A stretch of 64,000 nucleotides of DNA from Arcobacter sp. CECT 8986 (GTDB lineage Bacteria > Campylobacterota > Campylobacteria > Campylobacterales > Arcobacteraceae): contig NZ_PDKG01000011.1 of assembly GCF_004116725.1 (NCBI RefSeq), positions 18,114-82,113 on the forward strand. The letters run 5' to 3'. The notes under the pieces are model-generated. The model made no database searches and was not told where the DNA came from. It worked only from the letters and a program-made list of their open reading frames with translations. The stretch's first letter is position 1, and each line of letters starts with the position of its first letter. A program made the position numbers and the translations under genes. Of this stretch, positions 26,807-36,880 are shown piece by piece.

Positions 26807-28369
26807 ATGGAAAAAGAGTTATCAAAACTAGAACAATTAAAAGCATCAAGAAATCCGCTAAGAGTAATTGATGATATTTATAAAGAAGCAAATGAAGGTA
26901 TCCCTTTAAGTGAAGATTATATAGGTTTACTTAAATGGTATGGTATGTATCCACACATAAATAGTGAGAATAAAGAAGACAAAAAGTATTTTATGAAAAG
27001 AATAAAACTTGTTGATGCTTCAATGAACCTTGAACAATTAAAAGTGATGGGAAAAATTGCTAAAGAGTATGCACAAGGTTTAGTTGATTTTACTACAAGA
27101 GAAAATGTTCAATTTCACTATATTCAAATAAAAGATTTACCAACAATTTTTGATTTATTAAAATCAGTAGGATTAACATCAAGAATGGCATCTGGTGATG
27201 GTCCAAGACCAATTGTAACATGTCCAGTAAGTGGAGTTGCTGCTGATGAAATCTTTGATGTAAGTAGTTTAGTAAAAGATATAGATTCTTATTTCGATAA
27301 AAATGAGGATGACTTTTCTAACTTCCCAAGAAAATATAAAATGTCTGTAAGTGGATGTTCATGTCATTGCTGTGGACATGAAATTCAAGATATTGCTTTT
27401 ACTGCATTTAAAAGAGGCGATGAAGTTTTATTTGATTTAACATTAGCTGGTGGTTTATCAAAATCAAAACAGATTGCATATAGAGCTAATAGATATGTAA
27501 AAGAAGAGCAAGTAAGAGATGTTGCTGTTGCAGTAGCAGAGATATTTAGAGATAATGGTAATAGATATAACAGAAACAAAGCAAGAGTTAGACACTTAGT
27601 TAATGAGTGGGGATTAGAAAAATTTGTAGATGCTATTGAAGAAAAATTAGGTTACAAATTAGAAGAAGGGTTACAAGAACCAGAAATAACTCCAATTCAA
27701 AATAGAAACCACTTTGGAATAAACAAATCAAAAACTGAAGGTGAAAGTTTTGTAGGTTTTGCAACAATTGCAGGAAGAATTCCAGGTGAAGATTTTGTAA
27801 AATTTGCTGAAATAATTGAAAAATATGATGCAAAAGGTATAAGACTTACAACAAGACAAAACTTTATTGTTTATGGTGTAAAAGATGAAGTAGTTGAAGA
27901 TTTAGCAAATGAATTTGATAGTATTGGATATGCTTATAAACCAAATACATTTAGAGCAAGAACTCAAAGTTGTACAGGTAGGGAGTTCTGTAAATTTGGT
28001 ATTACTGAGACAAAAACTTATGCTAATAAATTAATAAAACATTTAGAGACAAAATTCCCTGAGTTTAAAGAATATGTAATGATTTCTGTATCTGGATGTG
28101 GTAATGCTTGTTCTCATCCTCAAGTTGCTGATATTGGATTAGTAGGGTGTAAAACAAGAGTTGATGGTGAAAGAGTTGATGCTTATGATGTTCAATTAGG
28201 TGGACATTTACAAGGTACAAACAATAGTAAAATTGCTACATCAACAAAAGTTAAAATTCCTGCAAGTGAAGTTCCAGCATTTTTAGAAAAATTAATTAAC
28301 GATTATGAAAAAGATAGTTTAGGAACAAGTAGTTTTAAAGAGTATTTAACAAAAGTAGAAATTGCATAA
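26807..28369 (+). CDS. Nitrite/sulfite reductase (siroheme, [4Fe-4S])
   Basis: The 520-residue protein is a single-chain assimilatory reductase that carries out a six-electron reduction of nitrite or sulfite. Ligands for the coupled [4Fe-4S]-siroheme centre are C389 and C395 (SCTGREFCKFG) and C431 and C435 (SGCGNACSHP). The N-terminal half holds the siroheme-contacting arginine region (TTRENVQFH, 97-105), repeated as TTRQNF in the second half. An additional cysteine group, C184, C186, C188 and C189 (SGCSCHCCGHE), sits in the N-terminal half where I do not expect one. I cannot separate nitrite from sulfite use by sequence. The gene is alone, with AGGA eight bases before its ATG. Confidence 0.88.
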   Translation: MEKELSKLEQLKASRNPLRVIDDIYKEANEGIPLSEDYIGLLKWYGMYPHINSENKEDKKYFMKRIKLVDASMNLEQLKVMGKIAKEYAQGLVDFTTRENVQFHYIQIKDLPTIFDLLKSVGLTSRMASGDGPRPIVTCPVSGVAADEIFDVSSLVKDIDSYFDKNEDDFSNFPRKYKMSVSGCSCHCCGHEIQDIAFTAFKRGDEVLFDLTLAGGLSKSKQIAYRANRYVKEEQVRDVAVAVAEIFRDNGNRYNRNKARVRHLVNEWGLEKFVDAIEEKLGYKLEEGLQEPEITPIQNRNHFGINKSKTEGESFVGFATIAGRIPGEDFVKFAEIIEKYDAKGIRLTTRQNFIVYGVKDEVVEDLANEFDSIGYAYKPNTFRARTQSCTGREFCKFGITETKTYANKLIKHLETKFPEFKEYVMISVSGCGNACSHPQVADIGLVGCKTRVDGERVDAYDVQLGGHLQGTNNSKIATSTKVKIPASEVPAFLEKLINDYEKDSLGTSSFKEYLTKVEIA

Positions 28370-28380
28370 AATAGTAAGAT

Positions 28381-28407
28381 AAGAAAAGGAGTTTTACTCC
28401 TCTTCTT
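28381..28407. terminator. Bidirectional hairpin between reductase and ClC genes
   Basis: The stem core AGGAGT/ACTCCT with a TTT loop is extended by a second helix (AAGAA/TTCTT) across one mismatch. The ClC stop codon lies at the loop. Confidence 0.65.
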
Positions 28408-29779
28408 TACTATCTCTTCTTCTGATATTTTTCAGTTTTCTTCTCATAATTACAATTTTTTCTTTACTTTTTTCAGATAGATTTATCTCATTGTGTTCTA
28501 AGTTTTTACCAAACTCAATACTTAATAAATCAGATTTTTTCATTTTTAATATTTGTGAAGCATAAACACTTCTATGTCCAGTAATAAGAAAGCTTATTAC
28601 AGCACTTATAGCAGCATAGTGTGCTATTTCAACACCAAAAAGTTCTACTGCCATAATTGTTGCAGCAATTGGAGCATTTGCAGCACCTGCAAGAACACTT
28701 GTAAATCCTAAAGCTGCAAATAATGCTAAGTGATCTCCAAATATTGTTCCAAGGAAATGCCCACTTGTAGCACCAATATAAAAAATTGGAGTAATAACTC
28801 CACCACTTCCACCAGCAGAAAGAGTAATAGAAGTGAAAATAGTTTTCATAATAAATGCATACCAAGGAACATCAGCTCCTGAAACAGAAGGGTCTGAATA
28901 TAGTATGTCAGAAATTGTATCTAATCCTAATCCAAAATATCTATCTCCCACAAAAAATGAAAGAATTACTAAAATTAAACCACCTAAAAAAGCTTTCATA
29001 TAAAGATTTATATCAATTCTTTTTATGTAGTAGTCTGATTTTTTAAATGCAGTAACTAAAAAGTCAGATACAATACCAAAAAATAGACCAGCAATAATAA
29101 CTTGGAAAATTAGAGTAATTTCAATTGGAATAGTTTGAGCAAAGTGTAAATTAAAGTAAGTATAGTTTACACCTAAGATTTTTGCTGTTGTATAAGCAGC
29201 AAACCCAGAAATAAATGAAGGTAATAATACATCATACATAATAATACCAACAATTAGAACTTCAATACCAAAAATAGCTCCAGAAATAGGAGTACCAAAT
29301 ACAGATGCAAAACCTGCACTAATACCACAAATAACTAGTTTTTTTCTATCAGCTTTTGAAAATTTAAATACATCAGAAATTAAAGAAGCACATCCAGCAC
29401 CAATTTGTGCACCAGGACCTTCTTTACCAGCTGAACCACCTGCAAATAGAGTTAAAATAGTAGCAACTAATTTAACAGGAATAACAGCAACCTCAATTTT
29501 ACCATCTTTTTTATGTACGGCTTCTATAACTTTTTCTGTTCCATGACCTTTTGCATTTGGAGCAAATTTTTTCACTAAATATACACTTAACATCAATGCA
29601 AATGGTAATAAATAATAATAATGAAAAGGAAGAAAACTTCTACTGCTTTCTGCAGCATGAATAGAGTTTAGGAAAAAAGTTATAACAAAACCAATTGTAA
29701 CACCAATAAAAGATGATAATAATACCCATTTAGTAACACTAAAAAATATGATTAATTGTTCAATAATATGTTTCTTCAT
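28394..29779 (-). CDS. ClC-family chloride channel/transporter
   Basis: A 461-residue polytopic membrane protein with ClC signatures: GGSAGKEGPGAQIGAG near residue 120, whose Glu in GKEGP is the gating glutamate, and SGGVITPIFYIGATSG in the second half. It exchanges chloride for protons or conducts chloride across the inner membrane, helping in acid or osmotic balance. A positively charged C-terminal tail of about 30 residues follows, with no CBS domains. The ribosome site is weak. Confidence 0.92.
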   Translation of the reverse strand: MKKHIIEQLIIFFSVTKWVLLSSFIGVTIGFVITFFLNSIHAAESSRSFLPFHYYYLLPFALMLSVYLVKKFAPNAKGHGTEKVIEAVHKKDGKIEVAVIPVKLVATILTLFAGGSAGKEGPGAQIGAGCASLISDVFKFSKADRKKLVICGISAGFASVFGTPISGAIFGIEVLIVGIIMYDVLLPSFISGFAAYTTAKILGVNYTYFNLHFAQTIPIEITLIFQVIIAGLFFGIVSDFLVTAFKKSDYYIKRIDINLYMKAFLGGLILVILSFFVGDRYFGLGLDTISDILYSDPSVSGADVPWYAFIMKTIFTSITLSAGGSGGVITPIFYIGATSGHFLGTIFGDHLALFAALGFTSVLAGAANAPIAATIMAVELFGVEIAHYAAISAVISFLITGHRSVYASQILKMKKSDLLSIEFGKNLEHNEINLSEKSKEKIVIMRRKLKNIRRRDSKEEE

Positions 29780-29943
29780 GTAAGCACTTAATAATTAGTT
29801 TTTTTTTGATTCTAACAAAATTAATATGAATTTAAGATAATAAAAAAGAGAAATTTTATAATTTTAAACCCTATTTATTGGTACTTTAAAATTAAATGTT
29901 AAAAAAAATACACAAATCAGCCATAAATAACCTTAAATTTCGC

Positions 29944-29949
29944 TATAAT
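29944..29949 (+). promoter_or_regulatory. -10 element upstream of the 144-residue hypothetical gene
   Basis: TATAAT in the context TTTCGCTATAAT lies 31 bases before the GTG start of the next gene. It has the same GCTATAAT form as the element before the ankyrin operon. Confidence 0.55.
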
Positions 29950-29979
29950 ATATATACATATTATAAAAAAAGGTGAATT

Positions 29980-30414
29980 GTGGAAGATTTAGCTAAAGAA
30001 ATTTCTGAAGTTATAGTTTCAAGTAGAATTACAAATATGACAGATAATATGGATGATGTAATAGATATTTTACAAAAAGATGAGACTCTTTTTGATGAAG
30101 TTGAAAATCTATTAACAAGAGATGATATTGTTTGGGTAAATAAAAATAATAATAAAATATATTTTGAAGTATCTTTTGAAAATGATTATCCAAGATCTGT
30201 TAGCAGTAAAATTTTAGACTTAGATACTGAAATAAAATGGATTGAAAACCAAATTAATAAAGATGAAACAGAAATAAACTGGGAAAATATCAAATATAGA
30301 TATAAAAGAGCTTTAAAAGAGTTAGGTTTTAAAAATGTAACTTACTATCAAAAAGTAAGAGAGATTGTGTTAACACACAAATCTACTAAATGGAGATTTT
30401 TAAATAACAACTAA
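29980..30414 (+). CDS. Hypothetical protein, 144 aa
   Basis: I do not recognise this protein. It is soluble, strongly charged and lacks a signal peptide. The N-terminal 60 residues look like acidic helices, and the rest mixes beta-prone stretches (IYFEVSFENDYP) with basic helices (IKYRYKRALKELGF). The start is GTG at 29980, preceded by AGGTGA. It has its own promoter and is followed by 115 bases without a gene before glycerate kinase. Confidence 0.7.
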   Translation: MEDLAKEISEVIVSSRITNMTDNMDDVIDILQKDETLFDEVENLLTRDDIVWVNKNNNKIYFEVSFENDYPRSVSSKILDLDTEIKWIENQINKDETEINWENIKYRYKRALKELGFKNVTYYQKVREIVLTHKSTKWRFLNNN

Positions 30415-30529
30415 AACTTATAACTAAAGTTATTTATAAAAACAACTACCATATTAATTTATTAAAGCATAATAAAAAGTTTTATGTAAAACTAATTATT
30501 TTATAATATATGATTAACTAGGAGTGATT

Positions 30530-31675
30530 ATGAAAGTATTAATAGCTAGTGACTCATATAAAAATGCATTATCTTCAAAAAATGTTGCAAATGCCATTGA
30601 AATAGGTTTTAAAAGAGTATTCGATGAATTTACTTATGAAAAGGTGCCTTTAGCAGATGGTGGCGAAGGAACAATAGATAGTTTAAAGAATGCCATTAAA
30701 AACTATAAAGAATTAGAAGTTGATGTATTAAATCCTATTGAAGAGAAAATAAAAGCAAAATATATATTAACATATGATAATACTGCCATAATAGAAATGG
30801 CAAAATCAACTGGAATAGAGTTAGTAAATGAATCAAATAGAGATATCTTAAATTCTACATCTTTTGGTTTTGGGCAACAAATTGCACATGCAGTAAAAAA
30901 TGGTGCAAGAAAGCTTATTTTGACTATTGGAAGTAGTGCTACTAATGATGTTGGTATTGGTATGCTTCAAGCTCTTGGTGTTAAATTTTATGATGATAAA
31001 AATGAAGAGATAAGTCATCAGAAAATACTTACTGCAAAAGATATATATAGAATAGATAATTTTGATATCTCATCATTAAGAAGCCTAAGGGATGTAAAAA
31101 TTTTAGTTGCTTGTGATGTAGAAAATATTTTGTATGGAGAAAATGGAGCAACTCATACTTTTGCAAAACAAAAAGGTGCAAAAAGTAGTGAAATAGAGTT
31201 TTTAGAAGAGAGTGTTATCAAATTCTCAAATGTATGTGAAAGAAGACTTCAAAAAAAGCTTCATAATGAAAAAGGTGCAGGAGCTGCTGGCGGAGTTGGA
31301 TTTGCACTACAAGCTTTTTTAAATGCAAAGAGTAAAAGTGGAATTGAAACAGTTATTGATTTTATAAATCTAGAAGAGAAGATAAAAGATGCTGATTTAA
31401 TTATTACAGGTGAGGGCAAAGTTGATGAACAAACAATTTATGGTAAGACTGTAATGGGTGTTTTAACTATTGCTAAAAAATATGAAAAACCAGTAATTAT
31501 AATAGCAGGTGCTTTAGATAAAGGTCATGAAAAGTTATACTCTTATGGTGCAACTTCTATTTTTGATATTACACCAAATAGTTTACCTTTAGAGGATTTA
31601 TTAATAAAAACAGAAAGAAACATAATTGAAACATCTTATGCCATTGCAAATACGATGGCTATAAAGTTGAAATAA
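30530..31675 (+). CDS. Glycerate kinase (GarK/GlxK family)
   Basis: The 381-residue enzyme phosphorylates D-glycerate with ATP, feeding it into glycolysis or serine metabolism. Family marks are the N-terminal IASDSYKNALSS, ADGGEGT near residue 45, GSSATNDVGIGML near residue 140, and GAGAAGGVGFALQAFL near residue 250. I choose the ATG at 30530 with AGGAG five bases upstream rather than the GTG two codons earlier, because the ribosome site overlaps that GTG. The gene stands alone between a hypothetical gene and the convergent dynamin pair. Confidence 0.92.
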   Translation: MKVLIASDSYKNALSSKNVANAIEIGFKRVFDEFTYEKVPLADGGEGTIDSLKNAIKNYKELEVDVLNPIEEKIKAKYILTYDNTAIIEMAKSTGIELVNESNRDILNSTSFGFGQQIAHAVKNGARKLILTIGSSATNDVGIGMLQALGVKFYDDKNEEISHQKILTAKDIYRIDNFDISSLRSLRDVKILVACDVENILYGENGATHTFAKQKGAKSSEIEFLEESVIKFSNVCERRLQKKLHNEKGAGAAGGVGFALQAFLNAKSKSGIETVIDFINLEEKIKDADLIITGEGKVDEQTIYGKTVMGVLTIAKKYEKPVIIIAGALDKGHEKLYSYGATSIFDITPNSLPLEDLLIKTERNIIETSYAIANTMAIKLK

Positions 31676-31702
31676 AAGAAGTTATATACTCTCTTTTATT
31701 TC
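31669..31702. terminator. Bidirectional hairpin between glycerate kinase and dynamin genes
   Basis: An 11-base-pair stem (GAAATAAAAGA with its complement at 31692-31702) and a 12-base loop. Both stop codons lie within it. It is entirely AU-rich, so its strength is uncertain. Confidence 0.55.
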
Positions 31703-33703
31703 TGTAAGTTTTTTGATTTTATTATCAAAATTTTGTTTTTTAGATTCTACAAATCTTATTCTATCTTTATTTATTTCTAAATATTGCTCTTTTGAGTACT
31801 TAATTATTTTAAATAGATAATTTCTTTTTGAAGTTAAAAAGTCTTCAATTTTTTCAAATGCAAAATTTGCTCTTAATTTAGAAAGTATTTCATCTTCTCT
31901 TGGGTGATGAATACTAAATTTAGTAGGCTCTTTTTTATATAAATCTTCAGATTCTTTTATTTGTTGTTCAAAGTGTCCAATAGTTGCTTGTGTTGTTTGA
32001 ATATAAGAGTAAGATAATGCTCCATTAAAATATGCAAACTTTTTTCTTAAAGCTGAGATATTTTCTAAAATTGCTTTTTGATAATCTTTTAATACATTTT
32101 CATGTACTTTAGCTGCAAAGTGTCTTGTATTTGAAAACTCTAAATCTGATGCAATTTCTCTATGTTTTCTTATTTTTTCATAAGCTTCTTGCCATTTATG
32201 AACTTCTGATTCAAGTTTTCTATATACTTCTCTAAAAGCTTCATCTGTTTGAAGTTCATTATTTTTAAGCATTTTAATAGAACGTTTAAACATCTTATCA
32301 ATTGTTTGGTCATCATAAAATAGACTTTTATAAACATTATCACTATCTATCCAAAAAGTGCTATATTCAACTTTTTCTATTTTTGTTCCCGTTAAAAAAT
32401 TACCTTTGCTTTCTTGAAATCTTGTTGATTCTACTCTTTTGATATTTTTAAATGTTTCATTTGCAATTTTTTCCATAATTGATTCTAATGAATTATATAT
32501 ATTATATAAATCTTTAGAGTATTTTTTATAGATATTATCAAAAGCTTCAAGTACTTTATCTTCTGTAGTTTTTAAAATATCTTCTAGTGAGTTATAAGAA
32601 CCTATAATTGTTTCGTACTCTTTTATTAAGATATCACATACACCTTTTAAATCGTTTTTAATAGAGAACTCTTTTGCTTCTTTAGCTTGAGGTCTTATTG
32701 TATTTTCAATGAACTCTAAAACTTTAGTAATATTTGATTCTTCTAATAGTTTTAAATCTTGTGTATCATCTTTTGAATTAATAGCACAAACTTCTTTTTT
32801 AAATTCTTCGAACTCTTTTTCAAAAAAGTTTATTGAATTTACTTGTAAGTTTTCACTAAGTTTTGCTTTAAATTCTGTTGTTATTTGCGAGTATGCTGAT
32901 TCTAATAAAATATTTTTTTGATGTTGTCTTGAATCAAGTGCTTGTTTTGCTGAAATTGGTATAACTTCTGCAAAATACTTTCCAAATTTTGTTTTTATAT
33001 AGTTTGTTGTTGTAGTTATTTGCTCTTGTGTAAATTTATCTTTTTGGTTTAATACGCATAATGATTTATTTTTGAATTGTTGCATATACTCTTCAAGTAC
33101 TTCTGCTTCACTCATTTTTCCTGCATTATCAATTAATGTTAACCAAATAATTCCACCTACATCTCTTAAAACTCTTCTTGTAGTTTCTGTATCATTTTGA
33201 CTTTGAGAGTTAAGACCTGGAGTATCAACAAAAGAGATATCTTTTAAAATATCCATTGGAGCATATAATGTTAAATATTTAACATCATCTAATTCATCTT
33301 TTCTTTGGTCTGTAAAATCTGCAATTGCATCAATACTATGATACTCTTCTGCACCTGATTTGTATGTAATTTTTAATTTATACTCTTCACCATAGTTAAT
33401 AAAGTTTACTTTAGAAGTAACAGGAGTAATACCAGTTGGTAAAATATTTCTTGATAATAAAGCATTCAAAAAAGTTGATTTACCAGCGGAAAACTGTCCA
33501 GTGATAGCAACTTCCATTGGGTATCTAGCTTTTCTATTAAACTTATCTAAAATAGATCTTAATTGCACTGATGGCATAAAATCATCATCTAATAATAAAT
33601 CTTTTACTCTATTTATTTCACCTACAATACTATCTTCATAAACTATTTCTTTCTTTTCATAGGCTGTTTTATATTCATTTATAAATTGTTGTAATAGTTT
33701 CAT
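31682..33703 (-). CDS. Bacterial dynamin-like GTPase (second of pair)
   Basis: A 673-residue dynamin-family protein. The G1 P-loop is GQFSAGKS at 69-76, G3 is D160-TPG, and G4 is probably NQKD near residue 217. Long charged helices after residue 300 fit the middle/GED-like stalk. Bacterial dynamin-like proteins remodel or tether membranes. The gene overlaps the larger dynamin gene by four bases (ATGA). This matches the Campylobacter jejuni DLP1/DLP2 pair, which is known to form a hetero-oligomer, so I infer that the two products work together. Confidence 0.9.
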   Translation of the reverse strand: MKLLQQFINEYKTAYEKKEIVYEDSIVGEINRVKDLLLDDDFMPSVQLRSILDKFNRKARYPMEVAITGQFSAGKSTFLNALLSRNILPTGITPVTSKVNFINYGEEYKLKITYKSGAEEYHSIDAIADFTDQRKDELDDVKYLTLYAPMDILKDISFVDTPGLNSQSQNDTETTRRVLRDVGGIIWLTLIDNAGKMSEAEVLEEYMQQFKNKSLCVLNQKDKFTQEQITTTTNYIKTKFGKYFAEVIPISAKQALDSRQHQKNILLESAYSQITTEFKAKLSENLQVNSINFFEKEFEEFKKEVCAINSKDDTQDLKLLEESNITKVLEFIENTIRPQAKEAKEFSIKNDLKGVCDILIKEYETIIGSYNSLEDILKTTEDKVLEAFDNIYKKYSKDLYNIYNSLESIMEKIANETFKNIKRVESTRFQESKGNFLTGTKIEKVEYSTFWIDSDNVYKSLFYDDQTIDKMFKRSIKMLKNNELQTDEAFREVYRKLESEVHKWQEAYEKIRKHREIASDLEFSNTRHFAAKVHENVLKDYQKAILENISALRKKFAYFNGALSYSYIQTTQATIGHFEQQIKESEDLYKKEPTKFSIHHPREDEILSKLRANFAFEKIEDFLTSKRNYLFKIIKYSKEQYLEINKDRIRFVESKKQNFDNKIKKLTEIKESI

Positions 33704-36030
33704 TTTTTACAACCCTCTTTTATTATTTCTAATTTTTTTAAGTTTTTATGTATTTGAAGAGATAGTTTATCTCTATTTTTATCATTATTTTCAAAAGATT
33801 TTATCTGTTTTTGAAGTATCTCTTCATCGCTTTTTAATTTATTTTCAAAGTGTTTTAGTGGAGCATTTAATGCATTGAAAAAGTTTTCAATTAACATTTG
33901 TGATACTTCATTTGCTTTTGTTGTGATATTTTCTTCAATAGTTGCAAACTCTTCTTTTAAGAACTGTTCTATTTTAGAATCTAAATCTTCTAATTTGTTA
34001 GCTTTTGATTTATTAACAGCATTTACAATTTTTGAAATTAATATATCATTTGAAGTTGTTAAAAAACCACTTTTAAAATCTTCTTGGAAAAATCCTCTTG
34101 CATCAAAGTTATCATTTTTATGTCCAATTGTAAATCCAAAATCATGATATTTTTGTTCACAAATTTCACCGATATTTTGAGATTTTTTAATAAATTTGTA
34201 TCTATAATCTCTAATTATATCAATAATTCCATCTTTTATTGCAGTTTGAATTATACTTTTAGTTCTTGCATCTTCAGGTTTTTTCTTCTCTTTTTCATAT
34301 GTATATCTTACATCACCTACAACTCTTTGTTTTATAACTGTTTGTAGTTCAATTAACTCTGATGTTAAAAAAGTCTCTAAAGATTTAATATAATTTTTTG
34401 AATCATCTTTATAGTATAAAATATCTTCTTTCATTGCTTGGAAGATTTTTTCATTTGTTGATTTCTTTTTATTAAACTCTCTTAGTTCTACTTCTAACTC
34501 TTCTTTTGATTTTGATAATAGTCTTAATTCATAATTTAAAGCAGAAGTTTGTCTATCTATTGTTTTAATCATTTGTGCTTTTGCACTTTTTACGATTAAA
34601 TCACTTTTTGAACTATTTTTACCAAATAAAGAATCATTTAAATAGTTTTCTATTTCAAGTATACCTGTATCTTCTATTTTAAAACCAGCTTCTAAAGCTT
34701 CTTCTTCTCTACCAGTTCTATGTAAAAGTGCCATTTTCCCAGAAATAGGAATAAATTTTATAGTTTTTAAAATATAATCAAGTTGACTATCTTTATTTAA
34801 TGCTTTAAGTTGTTTTTTTATAGATGATTTTGTATAGTCAATTACTTCTTGTAATTGTTCTTTTGATACAGTATCAGCTCTTGTAATAACTATTAAAAGT
34901 TTTGATATATTTTGATATAGTAATGCATCAATAATAAACTCAACGTCTTTTAATGTTGCACTTTGGCTTACATTCATAAGGTGTAGCATCATATCACAAG
35001 CAGATAAATACTCTTTTGTTATCTCTTCTCTTTGAATAACTGGGTCATCAAGACCTGGAGTATCAACTATTTCAATACCTTCTTCTAAAAACTCTAAATC
35101 AGATTTTAACTCAACATATTTAACTAAGTTACATTTTTTACCACTTGCTTCTGCTGAAGTAAATGCTGCTAAGTTATTTATATCAACACTATCACTTCTT
35201 GATTCTTCTTTTATATAATTATATAAATCATCTTTAAAAATAGATTTTGTTTCATCAATAAACTCTTTTATTGATTCTATTTGTGAAGCACTGTTTTCTA
35301 TTCTTTCCCACTCATGTTTATTCCAATAAAAAACATTCGCACTTGGTGTTTTATCATATTTTACAATTGTTAAGTTTGCAGTCTCAGGAACAACAGCACT
35401 TCCTAAAATTTCTTTACCCATTAAGGCATTAAGCATTGTTGATTTACCTGCATTCATTACACCTGTAATACCAATAGAGAATTTTTGATTATTTATATAA
35501 TCAACAGTTTCATCTAACTCTTTTTTTAACTCTTCTTTATTGAAAAGTTCTTTTAACTCTTTTATTGTATTTTCAATATCTTCTTTATGTTCTTGGAATG
35601 TTAGATTATTGTCAATTGCAATATCAGCGTTTTTTTCTTCTTCAACAACTAGTTCACTTGGGTCAAATAATGAAATTAGTTTTTCATTATCTGCATTATC
35701 TAATATATGCTCATTTTTTAAATATTCAAAAGTACTATGTAATTTTTCAATTTCATCTTTATTATTATTTTTTGAGATTATTTCTATTAAGTTATATTGT
35801 AATTGATATAGTTCATTAATTGTTGTAGGAGTTTTGTCAGTTATATTTTTACAAAGTTTATCAAAAGATTTTAAAGGTAAATATTTTTCATAATTTTTTC
35901 TTGTTGCGCTTAAAATAAGCGCAGCCACTTCAAAAAATTCAGCTTCATTTGCATTTTTGATTTCATAAGAAATCTCTTTTTTTACTTGACTACCGTGGTA
36001 AAGTAAAAAGTAATCGTTTGCTAAATTCAT
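33700..36030 (-). CDS. Bacterial dynamin-like GTPase (first of pair)
   Basis: A 776-residue dynamin-family protein with about 170 helical residues ahead of the GTPase domain. G1 is GVMNAGKS near residue 195, G3 is DTPGLDDP and G4 is probably TRAD. The remainder is long coiled-coil-like helix (KSKEELEVELREFNKKKS). It is slightly hydrophobic near the predicted paddle but has no transmembrane helix. Ribosome site GGAGAT precedes the ATG. Together with the overlapping downstream gene it forms the two-gene dynamin unit typical of this phylum. Confidence 0.9.
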   Translation of the reverse strand: MNLANDYFLLYHGSQVKKEISYEIKNANEAEFFEVAALILSATRKNYEKYLPLKSFDKLCKNITDKTPTTINELYQLQYNLIEIISKNNNKDEIEKLHSTFEYLKNEHILDNADNEKLISLFDPSELVVEEEKNADIAIDNNLTFQEHKEDIENTIKELKELFNKEELKKELDETVDYINNQKFSIGITGVMNAGKSTMLNALMGKEILGSAVVPETANLTIVKYDKTPSANVFYWNKHEWERIENSASQIESIKEFIDETKSIFKDDLYNYIKEESRSDSVDINNLAAFTSAEASGKKCNLVKYVELKSDLEFLEEGIEIVDTPGLDDPVIQREEITKEYLSACDMMLHLMNVSQSATLKDVEFIIDALLYQNISKLLIVITRADTVSKEQLQEVIDYTKSSIKKQLKALNKDSQLDYILKTIKFIPISGKMALLHRTGREEEALEAGFKIEDTGILEIENYLNDSLFGKNSSKSDLIVKSAKAQMIKTIDRQTSALNYELRLLSKSKEELEVELREFNKKKSTNEKIFQAMKEDILYYKDDSKNYIKSLETFLTSELIELQTVIKQRVVGDVRYTYEKEKKKPEDARTKSIIQTAIKDGIIDIIRDYRYKFIKKSQNIGEICEQKYHDFGFTIGHKNDNFDARGFFQEDFKSGFLTTSNDILISKIVNAVNKSKANKLEDLDSKIEQFLKEEFATIEENITTKANEVSQMLIENFFNALNAPLKHFENKLKSDEEILQKQIKSFENNDKNRDKLSLQIHKNLKKLEIIKEGCKK

Positions 36031-36054
36031 TTTATCTCCATACTTATAAAATAG

Positions 36055-36093
36055 AAAAAGTTAATTACCACATTACATGGTAATTAACTTTTT
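36055..36093 (-). terminator. Terminator of the frdCAB operon
   Basis: A 16-base-pair perfect stem (AAAAAGTTAATTACCA with its complement) and a 7-base loop, followed on the minus strand by a T run. It lies 53 bases after the frdB stop and before the dynamin pair. Confidence 0.85.
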
Positions 36094-36145
36094 TTATTTG
36101 GTTTTGTTTTTTTGTGAAGAGAAAAACTCTTCACAATTTGAATTA

Positions 36146-36880
36146 TTATCGTAATGATACTAACTTTCTTCTTAGATAAGCTATTTTATTTTGTAATGGT
36201 AAGTGTTTTGGACAATGGTCTTCACAAGCCATTAATGACATACAACCAAAAATACCATCATCATCACCAACTAATTCATAAAAATCTTCTGATGTTCTAT
36301 TATCATGTGGGTCAACTTCAAATCTAGCTACTCTATTTAATCCTACTGGACCAACAAAATCTGGTCTCATAAGCATAGTACCACAAGAAGCAACACAAAT
36401 ACCACACTCAATACATCTATCTAATTCAAATGTATCATTTGCAACATCTGGGTCGATTCTTTCTTCCATTTTAGAAATATCAACTTCTTTATTTGAGTGA
36501 ATCCAAGATTCAACTCTTTTAGACATTTTATCCATCCATTTACCAGTATTAACAGATAAATCTTTGATTAATTCAAATGCTGGCATTGGCATTAATTTTA
36601 GTTTTCCTTCTGGATAACTTGAAGTTAATGTTCTACAAGCTAATGCTGGTTTTCCATTGATTACCATACCACAAGAACCACAAATACCTGCTCTACATAC
36701 AAAGTCAAAAGATAAGTCAGGGTCTAAGTTTTCTCTTATATAGTTAAGTGCAATGAAAAGAGTCATACCTGGTGTCTCTTCTAATTTATAATCTACAAAG
36801 TGAGGTTTAGAAACCTTACTTCTTGGATTAAATTTAAGTACTGAAATAGTTATTTCTCTACCTTTTTGTTCATTACTCAT
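36146..36880 (-). CDS. frdB: Fumarate reductase iron-sulfur subunit FrdB
   Basis: FrdB passes electrons between the FAD of FrdA and the hemes of FrdC. All three clusters are visible: [2Fe-2S] by C62, C67, C70 and C82; [4Fe-4S] by C156, C159, C162 and C223; [3Fe-4S] by C166, C213 and C219. The 244-residue length matches Wolinella FrdB. The gene follows frdA, whose stop it touches. Direction of turnover (fumarate reduction or succinate oxidation) cannot be fixed from sequence. Confidence 0.95.
   Translation of the reverse strand: MSNEQKGREITISVLKFNPRSKVSKPHFVDYKLEETPGMTLFIALNYIRENLDPDLSFDFVCRAGICGSCGMVINGKPALACRTLTSSYPEGKLKLMPMPAFELIKDLSVNTGKWMDKMSKRVESWIHSNKEVDISKMEERIDPDVANDTFELDRCIECGICVASCGTMLMRPDFVGPVGLNRVARFEVDPHDNRTSEDFYELVGDDDGIFGCMSLMACEDHCPKHLPLQNKIAYLRRKLVSLR

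Noticed and set aside
28629..28865. Minus-strand open frame rich in Cys, Trp and Tyr.
   Set aside because: It is another frame of the ClC gene, whose motifs are intact; the composition is a by-product of the codons.
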